This document shows positions 58,187 through 64,000 of a DNA stretch of 64,000 bases, piece by piece. Below the pieces are notes generated by a model. It did not search any database and had not been told where the DNA came from. It worked only from the letters and a program-made list of their open reading frames with translations. The number at the start of each line of letters is the position of its first letter. Position 1 is the first letter of the stretch. The position numbers were made by a program, and so were the translations under genes. The stretch comes from JAGHAJ01 sp964559865 [NCBI: uncultured Synergistota bacterium] (lineage in GTDB: Bacteria > Synergistota > JAGHAJ01), in the NCBI GenBank assembly GCA_964559865.1, contig CAZLJD010000035.1, positions 1 to 64,000 of the forward strand. The letters run 5' to 3'.

Positions 58187-59100
58187 TAGTAATACCTATC
58201 CTCTCTGTAAAACTTTCCATCCAGCAATATTCTTACTACATTATAACCCTTTGGGGCCAGAAGTTCTACCTCTATGTGCTGACCTCCTTTTACCTCTTTC
58301 TGGAGTTCGATGTGGCTACCATTTTTGTCTATGCGCACCACGGTCATCTTGTAGGTTGCCTTTTTCTTTGGTGTGTCAAAGCTAAATGTTATCTTTCTCA
58401 TTCCTGTCGTAGGAGGCTTTTTTGGTTTTTCCTTTGTTGGTGTTTTTGGCGTTTTCTTTTCAGCTATGCTTTGTTTTTTTGGCTTTGTCGTTATTTTTTC
58501 TTCCTTCTTAGTTTGTTCGTTTGCCTTTGGTTTTTCGGGTACCGTAGGTTTGGATATCTGTGGGAGTTTTTCGTTTGTTGGATTGCTTTCTTCTGGCTTT
58601 CCTTTGCTTACGAGCAGGTCTATCTTTTTGACATGCTCTCCAACTATGTATATTGGATACTGCGCTATTACGGTATCTTTGGGAAACTCATCTGAATATA
58701 CTCTTACTACATCTCCGATGTTTAACCCGTGATTCTCGATCTCCTTTACTGCTTCTTGATATGGCTTTCCGGTCAGAGTGAGCATTGCACCTTTATTGCC
58801 CGTACTCACATATACATATACTATACTTCCCTGTTTTACGATTTTGCCTGCCTTGGGTTGCTGACTCATGACGACATCAGCTTCATACAAAGGAGATGGT
58901 TTTCTACCTGCGACTTTTATGTATAACCCGTATTTTGTCGTAATGTCTGTGGCTTTCTCTATAGTTTTCCCAACGAGTGTAGGTACAGTTGTTGATGGTT
59001 TTGCGAGATAAAGCTTCATGAAGTAGTAGATAGAACTTACTCCTATTGCGACGGCAAGTATCACAAGAACGAGTATTATACTTATGCCCCTTATCTTCAA
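58186..59100 (-). CDS. Membrane-anchored PASTA-domain protein
   Basis: The protein has one N-terminal membrane helix (about 8-30) and two PASTA repeats (TVPTLVGKTIEKATDIT from about 38, then LTLTGKPYQEAVKEIENHG from about 106). A Lys/Pro/Thr-rich linker (about 175-235) leads to a C-terminal beta-rich segment. PASTA domains bind peptidoglycan or muropeptides. The kinase that usually carries them is absent from this chain and from the neighbourhood. It is probably a cell-wall sensor or scaffold; function unproven. Confidence 0.8.
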   Translation of the reverse strand: MKIRGISIILVLVILAVAIGVSSIYYFMKLYLAKPSTTVPTLVGKTIEKATDITTKYGLYIKVAGRKPSPLYEADVVMSQQPKAGKIVKQGSIVYVYVSTGNKGAMLTLTGKPYQEAVKEIENHGLNIGDVVRVYSDEFPKDTVIAQYPIYIVGEHVKKIDLLVSKGKPEESNPTNEKLPQISKPTVPEKPKANEQTKKEEKITTKPKKQSIAEKKTPKTPTKEKPKKPPTTGMRKITFSFDTPKKKATYKMTVVRIDKNGSHIELQKEVKGGQHIEVELLAPKGYNVVRILLDGKFYREDRYY

Positions 59101-59786
59101 ATCAGCTCAGCCTCCAGATAATCGCCCCTCTGGGCAGTTTTTACAAAGAAGTCTGTTGGATATACGACTCTTACTCCCCAGTACTTGAGAGGTTCTACAT
59201 TCCACTGTACACCCACTATCTCCATGTCATGCACATCTGCAGATGTAGTGATATGCTTTTGCACGAAAGGGCTTAGTATTGGTCCTAATATCGTTGCTAT
59301 TACGAGCGCTACCAGTACATTTAGAAAACTCAGGTAGCCCGTGGCGAGGAGTAGTGCGATGAATGTTATGGCAGCGATGAAGTTTATCGTTGCAACCGTT
59401 GTGCCGCATCTTTTGTGCACGACAAGGTCTCTCTCCCCGCTTTTTAGTCTTGATAATGCCACTCTTGCAGCCTTCTCCACTATCAGGGGTTCCAGTGGTC
59501 CCCTAATGAAGAAGCCATCTTCTTTAGATAACCCTGAGAGATTTTGGTAACCTCCAGCGCTCTCGAGTACATTTATCGTTGCGTGTTCAATTGCATGGTT
59601 CTTCCTCACCCTCTTATTTGTTGCTATCTTGTAAAACTCTACTGGTACTGTTATTAGCGTTAAGAACGCCTGTATGGAGAACCCAAACGGCAGAAATAAC
59701 AATATACCTATCAAAAAAAATGGTAACAGAACTAAAAGAAAGGGAGAAAAGAGTAACAGTAATATTAAGAGAAATAGGAAAGGCAT
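59097..59786 (-). CDS. DUF6391-type membrane protein
   Basis: This 229-residue protein starts with a very hydrophobic N-terminal hairpin (MPFLFLLILLLL...), followed by VRKNHAIEHATINVLE, the conserved core of the DUF6391-like family. Two more membrane helices lie around residues 125-165. ATG 59786 directly after the zinc-peptidase stop is chosen; a longer frame upstream lies within that gene. The family has no known function. Pairing with the zinc peptidase suggests a shared envelope role. Confidence 0.65.
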   Translation of the reverse strand: MPFLFLLILLLLFSPFLLVLLPFFLIGILLFLPFGFSIQAFLTLITVPVEFYKIATNKRVRKNHAIEHATINVLESAGGYQNLSGLSKEDGFFIRGPLEPLIVEKAARVALSRLKSGERDLVVHKRCGTTVATINFIAAITFIALLLATGYLSFLNVLVALVIATILGPILSPFVQKHITTSADVHDMEIVGVQWNVEPLKYWGVRVVYPTDFFVKTAQRGDYLEAELI

Positions 59787-59788
59787 GG

Positions 59789-60472
59789 TTATTCTCTTTC
59801 TCCCCTCAGTATGAGCAACCTCACAAGCTGGAGTGCTGCCATTGCAGTTGCTGCTACATATGTCATGGCAGCAGCCCACAGGACGGCTTTTACACCCTTT
59901 ATCTCGTAATTAGATACCAAACCGAGATTGGTAAGTAGCCTTATTGCCCTCTTACTTGCATCGAATTCAACTGGTAGTGTGACGAGTTGAAACAGCACGG
60001 CAAGTGAGAATGCCAGTATACCGATATCCATCAGTGCTGGTATGTAGAATATGAACCCCAAGAAAAAGAAAGGTATAGCGAGGTTTGATCCTATGCTTGC
60101 TACGGGCACAATCACACCTCTGATCTTCAGAGGTACATACCCCTCTTTGTCTTGTAAGGCATGTCCTATCTCGTGAGCTAGGATACCAAGTGCCGCTATA
60201 GATCTGCTGTTGTAAATACCGTCAGACAACCTTAATACCTTGTCTCTTGGATCGTAGTGGTCTGTGAGTTCTCCGCTAATCCTCTCCACGCTCACGTAGT
60301 GAAGCCCTACCGCAGAGAGTATTTCCTCTGCTACCTGCCATCCAGGTTTACCCAGAGATGATGGTACTTCAGAGTACCTTCTATATTCACTGTTTACCTT
60401 ATACTGGGCGTAGATGCTCAGTATAAGGGCAGGTAATAGCAGTAATATGGTATTATCCCAAAAGAACAACAT
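59789..60472 (-). CDS. YugP-type neutral zinc metallopeptidase (membrane)
   Basis: This 227-residue membrane protein of the Zn_peptidase_2 family has the zincin motif LAHEIGHALQD (His, Glu, His), with membrane helices at the N-terminus (about 5-22) and two or three more after residue 120. The substrate is unknown. It is the first gene of the long minus-strand series and has its own promoter. The ATG follows GGGGGTGG. Confidence 0.9.
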   Translation of the reverse strand: MLFFWDNTILLLLPALILSIYAQYKVNSEYRRYSEVPSSLGKPGWQVAEEILSAVGLHYVSVERISGELTDHYDPRDKVLRLSDGIYNSRSIAALGILAHEIGHALQDKEGYVPLKIRGVIVPVASIGSNLAIPFFFLGFIFYIPALMDIGILAFSLAVLFQLVTLPVEFDASKRAIRLLTNLGLVSNYEIKGVKAVLWAAAMTYVAATAMAALQLVRLLILRGERE

Positions 60473-60510
60473 ACACTTCCCACCCCCTTTTGTAAGCCTG
60501 TCTCTGACAT

Positions 60511-60539
60511 ATTATACCACAATATGTTGGCTATTTTAA
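60511..60539 (-). promoter_or_regulatory. Promoter of the zinc-peptidase operon
   Basis: On the minus strand TTAAAA (60534-60539) and TATAAT (60511-60516) are spaced by 17 bases, with TGG before the -10 element. Confidence 0.6.
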
Positions 60540-60700
60540 CAATTTATGTTGCGTGAGTTATACACATCTTCTCCGCTTCCACTCCGCTCAGGATTATAAC
60601 TGTTACAATTTTTGAGAAGTTTGGAGAACTCCACAAGTGTAACATTTGTACCTTTGAAAGTTTGTGCAATTTGTTGCATAATTAAGTTATTAATCTTCAT
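60536..60700 (-). CDS. Possible small protein of unknown function
   Basis: A 54-codon frame starts at ATG 60700 (MKINNLIMQQIAQTFKG) and ends at 60536, overlapping the -35 element of the zinc-peptidase promoter. A TATAAT on the same strand (60731-60736) lies about 30 bases before the start codon. The Shine-Dalgarno is poor (AGGACAGAACGGA). The composition looks protein-like, but I recognise no family. It could be a genuine small gene, a remnant, or chance. Confidence 0.3.
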   Translation of the reverse strand: MKINNLIMQQIAQTFKGTNVTLVEFSKLLKNCNSYNPERSGSGEDVYNSRNINC

Positions 60701-60768
60701 TCCGTTCTGTCCTGCAGAGGAATCAAGAAGATTATACCGTGATGTAAGGGGGTGAATGGGGGATTTTT

Positions 60769-60798
60769 TTGCTTTATTTAATTTAGTGAACTTTATAA
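60769..60798 (+). promoter_or_regulatory. Possible promoter of the yfcC-like remnant
   Basis: TTGCTT (60769-60774) and TTTATA/TTATAA (60792-60798) at 17-18 bases, shortly before the GGGGG Shine-Dalgarno of the transporter remnant. Confidence 0.35.
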
Positions 60799-60817
60799 CT
60801 TTAGGGGGCGAGAATTC

Positions 60818-61614
60818 TTGTCCAATAGCAAACTTAAGGTGCCACATACCTTTGTTTTGTTGTTTTTGATCGCCTTGGTGATGGCAATAGCTACTTACTT
60901 TATACCTGCAGGTGAGTTTAAGAGGGTAGTTGACCCAACTACGAAGAGGACGATAGTCCTTGCTGGTTCTTATCACCTTGTAAAGCCATCGCCTGTAGGT
61001 GTGTTTGATTTCTTTGTTGACTTCCAGAAAGGTATGATAAATGCAGCCAACATTATATTCTTCATAATATTTGCTTATGGGTATGTCTATGTGATTGTGA
61101 AGAGTGGGGCTTTGTTAGGTGCCGTGAAAGTGTTGCTGACCAAGATGGAGGGTAAAGAAAAGCTTTTAATACCCATTTTATGATATTCTTTGGGATATGT
61201 GGCTCTACTTATGGTATGTTTGAGGAGACTTACGGTTTGATACCCGTATCTGTGTGCATTGCCATAGCTATGGGGTATGATGCAATAGTTGGTTTGTCTA
61301 TGGTCGGGTTGGGCGTAGGTATAGAGTTTGCCTCTGCGACCACGAACCCGTTTACGGTTGGTATAGCACAAACAATAGGACAGCTTCCACTCTTTTCTGG
61401 TATAGCTTATCGTGTAGTGATTTTCATAGCAATGGAAGGCGTGGCTATATGGTGGACGACGAGATACGCAGAGAAGATAAAGAGAGATCCGCGCAAGAGC
61501 ATGGTCAAGGACATTAATTTTAGTGCTTTGCAGTTTTCCCAAGAGGAGATGGAGAGAGCCAAGTTTGGTATTAGGGAGAAGATAGTATTTTCTACTTTCT
61601 TTCAAGGGCCTTAA
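60818..61614 (+). pseudogene. YfcC/AbgT-like transporter, frameshifted and 3'-truncated
   Basis: The frame opens at TTG 60818 after TTAGGGGGCG and encodes the N-terminal part of a YfcC-type (arginine-ornithine antiporter-like/C4-dicarboxylate) permease: VPHTFVLLFLIALVMAIATY, then ANIIFFIIFAYGYVYVIVKSG. It breaks at 61183. Adding one base in the ATTTTATGA run at about 61176-61182 joins it seamlessly to the next frame (KLLIPIL-MIFFGICGSTYGMFEE). The second part continues through TTNPFTVGIAQTIGQ and then ends abruptly at KIVFSTFFQGP. Only about 265 of the usual 450-500 residues remain, so the 3' half is deleted. Confidence 0.85.
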
Positions 61615-61732
61615 ATTCTTCGTATCCGAGTTCTGGATTGTCATGGATATATTTTGCTATCCTAATTAATTCCTCTTTAACAGAATCAACCTTCTTTATC
61701 ACTTGGTTTCTCAATTCCTCGTAATTGTGCAT
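61592..61732 (-). pseudogene. M20-family amidohydrolase/peptidase, N-terminal remnant
   Basis: On the minus strand an ATG at 61732, with GGAGGATGTGAAACT before it, opens a 46-codon frame. It contains EELIRIAKYIHDNPELGYEEFKA and so is the diagnostic N-terminus of M20 metallopeptidases (aminoacylase/AbgB type). The frame stops four codons later, where the transporter remnant from the opposite strand begins. The full enzyme would have about 390 residues. A single deletion between the two convergent genes explains both truncations. Confidence 0.8.
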
Positions 61733-61789
61733 AGTTTCACATCCTCCTAACCACATTCAATTTGTTTTCTTTCTTGGGGGTATAGGAGC

Positions 61790-62449
61790 TTACGAGCTCT
61801 TGTGTGGTAGTAATGCCAATAGTGAGCTTAGGTTTCTTGTTTGTATGGTTATCTTTCCGGGACCCGTGAGTTCGCACACCAGACCTTCTCCACTAAAGAG
61901 TGTGGACTTTATCCCTCCCACGGTTTTTACTTTATAGCCAACTCCTTCTTCAAAGGATACTATGTGTCCAGTATCTACCGTATATCTCTGACCGGGCTGT
62001 AGCTCTACTTCGTGTATGGCTCCGTAGCTTGAGAGGAATACAATTCCTTTGCCGCTGATTTTTAGGAGGAACAAGCCTTCTTTTGAGAAAAAGGTCTTTG
62101 CACCACCCCACTTTGTGTCTATGTTAATTCCTTCTGTAGATGCTATGTATGCATGTGACTGTGCGTATATGGTTCCGTTTAACTCTATTGGATGTATATC
62201 CCCAGGTAAAGGTGGGGCAAACATTACCTCTCCCTTAGTTGTTGCTGTGAATGTGTTCATAAAGAAAGACTCTCCCCCAAGCATGCTTCTCTTTAGAGAA
62301 CCAAATATGCCACCCTTTGCACTCGTTTTTATGGATACCTCTTCCGACATGCTTACCATTGCACCTGCCTCTGCAACTATGCTTTCTCCTCCTGATAGTG
62401 TAACCTTCAGTAAGGAGAAAGAAGGCTTGTAAAGAATTTCGTAATTCAT
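61790..62449 (-). CDS. AIM24/TIGR00266-family protein
   Basis: This 219-residue beta-rich protein has the family start NYEILYKPSFSLLKVTLSGGESIVAEAGAMVSM and the repeated glycine-rich strands GGIFGSLKRSMLGGESFFMN. These proteins resemble tryptophan RNA-binding attenuator-like folds and yeast AIM24; bacterial function is unknown. ATG 62449 is chosen because GGGAGG lies upstream and the frame before it falls inside the permease gene. Confidence 0.88.
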   Translation of the reverse strand: MNYEILYKPSFSLLKVTLSGGESIVAEAGAMVSMSEEVSIKTSAKGGIFGSLKRSMLGGESFFMNTFTATTKGEVMFAPPLPGDIHPIELNGTIYAQSHAYIASTEGINIDTKWGGAKTFFSKEGLFLLKISGKGIVFLSSYGAIHEVELQPGQRYTVDTGHIVSFEEGVGYKVKTVGGIKSTLFSGEGLVCELTGPGKITIQTRNLSSLLALLPHKSS

Positions 62450-63186
62450 TGAAAAATCCTCCCCTCTATCATTTTTATTGCGAACAGGAATAGTAGCACA
62501 CCTATTGCCTTTTTCACCTGAACTGAGGACATCTTGTTGTGCATGAGTCGGGTTCCTAACCATCCGCCCAGTAGTGCGACAGATGATACTGCCAGTAGTA
62601 GCTTGATGTCTATGCTTCCCATGTAGATGTATTCTGCAAAGCCTGTGAGAGAAGATATTGCTACTATCAGTGCAGTTGCTCCTGCCACCCTTTTTGGGTC
62701 GTATCCGAGCAGTATCAGAGATGGGCTTATGATTCCTCCCCCTCCTACTCCCAGCAATCCTCCGAGAAAGCCTGCAATGGCTCCCACTGACACGAGTATA
62801 GATACGCTATGTTTTGATTTTCTGCTCTGCCTTTCTGACCTGAAAAACAACATCATACTTCCTGAATAGAGCAAAAAGACTATCAAAATCCATATTACCA
62901 CCCTTTCGGGGAACAACTTTGTGCAGTACGCTCCAATAGGAGAGATACTGGTTGCACTTATTATTACGGGTAAGGCGAGCTTGGTGTCTAATTTCCTGTT
63001 TTTTACATTATACACCGTTGCAGTTGACATTGATAGTATGTTTATAAACAAACCTGTTGGTTTGGCTATAGATAAAGAGACGCCCATCCAATGCATGATG
63101 GGGATTATGGCAATTGCGGAACCAACTCCACCAATGGAGAATGCTATGCTTGTTAGTAGTGACACTAAGACGATGTAAAGGAGCAC
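62446..63186 (-). CDS. TauE/SafE (TSUP) family permease
   Basis: This 246-residue membrane protein has about eight helices and the two TSUP repeats (FSIGGVGSAIAIIPIMHWMG and GFLGGLLGVGGGGIISPSL). The family exports or imports sulfite, sulfoacetate or related organosulfur anions; the substrate here is not inferable. The start is GTG after AAGGGG. It overlaps the AIM24-like gene by four bases (ATGA). Confidence 0.9.
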   Translation of the reverse strand: MLLYIVLVSLLTSIAFSIGGVGSAIAIIPIMHWMGVSLSIAKPTGLFINILSMSTATVYNVKNRKLDTKLALPVIISATSISPIGAYCTKLFPERVVIWILIVFLLYSGSMMLFFRSERQSRKSKHSVSILVSVGAIAGFLGGLLGVGGGGIISPSLILLGYDPKRVAGATALIVAISSLTGFAEYIYMGSIDIKLLLAVSSVALLGGWLGTRLMHNKMSSVQVKKAIGVLLFLFAIKMIEGRIFQ

Positions 63187-63220
63187 ATTACCCCTTCTTT
63201 CTTGGTTGTACTACTTATTT

Positions 63221-63226
63221 ATTATA
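63221..63226 (-). promoter_or_regulatory. Possible -10 element of the TSUP-AIM24 operon
   Basis: TATAAT on the minus strand, 35 bases before the GTG start, with no convincing -35 element. Confidence 0.3.
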
Positions 63227-63244
63227 CTACTGATGGGAAGACTT

Positions 63245-64000
63245 TTATATAACAAAGGGGACTTCTCTTAGTCTCTTTGCAATGTCCGATGGCGTAGATG
63301 GATTTATGAATGTCCATGTCCCTGTTTCTACGCTTGCCATCCACTTTATTTTGTCTTTGTCTCTTTTGGGAGGATAAAACTCTATGTGGAAGCCAAATGC
63401 CTCCGATGTTGGGTTAACTGGAGATTGAAAGATGGCCATCATGTACGGGAAATCTTCGTTGAAGAGGTTGTCATACTTTGATGTTACTACCTTTAGGACA
63501 ACAGCAAGGTCGAACTTTTCCTCTGTGGACATCTCTGTGAAGTGATGCAATTGCCTTTTGGGATATATGTGTACTTCGTAGGGAAAGCGTGCAAAGTATG
63601 GAACAACTGCTACGAAGCGCTCTAACTCAAATATCACCCGCTCCTCTGCCATTAGCTCTGCTCTTGCTATGTCAGGTATGAGATAGCTATTGTTCTCCTT
63701 GTAATATCTTTCCTGTGATTCTATCATGGCTTTTACCCTCTTGGGTATAAAGGGAAAAGCGTATATCTGGCCGTGTGGGTGCGAGAGAGTTGCCCCTACC
63801 TCTTTTCCCCTGTTTTCAAATGGAAATATGTACTTTATATCTTCGTGCTTTGCCAGTTCTTTTGTTCGGTCCTCCCACACATATATGAGTTTTTCTATTT
63901 GTCTTATGGGCATCCTTGACATCGATGAATCGTGCTTCGATGTGTACATTACGACCTCGCACTTTCCAAATGAGGGTCTATTCTTCAGTAGTTTCTCGTT
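63245..64000 (-). CDS. galT: Galactose-1-phosphate uridylyltransferase, C-terminal part
   Basis: GalT exchanges UMP between UDP-glucose and galactose 1-phosphate in the Leloir pathway. The frame is open to the window edge, so the 5' part is missing; 251 residues are visible. The active-site motif SHPHGQIYAFPF holds the uridylylated histidine. Also seen are FGKCEVVMYTSKHDSS and the C-terminal PYEVHIYPKRQLHHF and GFHIEFYPP. The ATG at 63949 is internal, not the start. It ends 58 bases before the TSUP gene start on the same strand. Confidence 0.93.
   Translation of the reverse strand, partial: NEKLLKNRPSFGKCEVVMYTSKHDSSMSRMPIRQIEKLIYVWEDRTKELAKHEDIKYIFPFENRGKEVGATLSHPHGQIYAFPFIPKRVKAMIESQERYYKENNSYLIPDIARAELMAEERVIFELERFVAVVPYFARFPYEVHIYPKRQLHHFTEMSTEEKFDLAVVLKVVTSKYDNLFNEDFPYMMAIFQSPVNPTSEAFGFHIEFYPPKRDKDKIKWMASVETGTWTFINPSTPSDIAKRLREVPFVI

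Overview
The window reads as a dense, mostly operonic chromosome segment of a bacterium that is probably thermophilic and anaerobic. Isoleucine ATA and arginine AGA/AGG codons dominate throughout. PurF carries the four cysteines of the oxygen-sensitive [4Fe-4S] type, the transporters include a TAXI-type TRAP system, and CoA-transferase/thiolase fermentation genes are present. Shine-Dalgarno sites are strong, many genes start with TTG, and proC is controlled by a T-box leader. RlpA and the block PASTA protein - rpe - rodZ - rimO - pgpA - cinA - thpR - recA - rny - ymdB make me lean towards a Synergistota-like or other deep-branching diderm lineage. That placement is inference and I could not check it.

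Layout. 1-530: end of a TDT-family transporter, then tRNA-Arg(CCT) on the minus strand. 615-3640: an orphan LarA-family gene and a COG3044 ATPase. 3645-10570: a tight housekeeping operon ybaB-recR-yacL-like-ispF-rlpA-gltX-guaB-DUF2993. 10556-19620, minus strand: the purine operon purS-Q-L-F-M-N-H-D-E. 19740-25594: miaB, a long-form sugar-phosphate nucleotidyltransferase, comEA, comEC, pfkA. 25628-29135: nikR divergent from hisS-aspS, sharing a palindromic promoter. 29149-30260, minus strand: proC behind its T-box. 30609-39344: an RpiR regulator, a class III aminotransferase, a two-subunit CoA-transferase and a thiolase, followed by a TAXI-TRAP import operon. 39470-42937: nth, a Trm112-like small protein, efp, epmA, yfcE and a macro-domain gene. 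42940-60472, all minus strand: a zinc peptidase, DUF6391, PASTA, rpe, rodZ, rimO, pgpA, cinA, thpR, recA, rny, ymdB, a phosphohexomutase, DUF89, then ridA with two alternative trehalose synthesis enzymes and a PEBP protein. 60536-61732: a decayed zone with two gene remnants facing each other across an apparent deletion. 61790-64000, minus strand: an AIM24-like protein, a TauE/SafE permease and the 3' part of galT.

How the genes work together. The purine operon makes IMP and guaB diverts it to XMP, but purB, purC, purK and purA are not here. The RpiR-aminotransferase-CoA-transferase-thiolase set next to the TRAP importer looks like a catabolic route in which an imported amino acid is transaminated to an oxo acid, activated with CoA and thiolysed. 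EF-P and its lysyl-transferase EpmA are co-transcribed. ridA, TreT and the fused trehalose-phosphate synthase/phosphatase form a trehalose operon with two independent routes. The recA, cinA and competence genes give a modest DNA uptake and recombination theme.

The best candidates for a closer look are the aminotransferase/CoA-transferase/thiolase operon, the truncated YfcC/M20 pair with its neighbouring small reading frame, the mirror-symmetric nikR/hisS promoter, and the paired trehalose routes. I found no CRISPR array, insertion sequence, prophage or rRNA gene.
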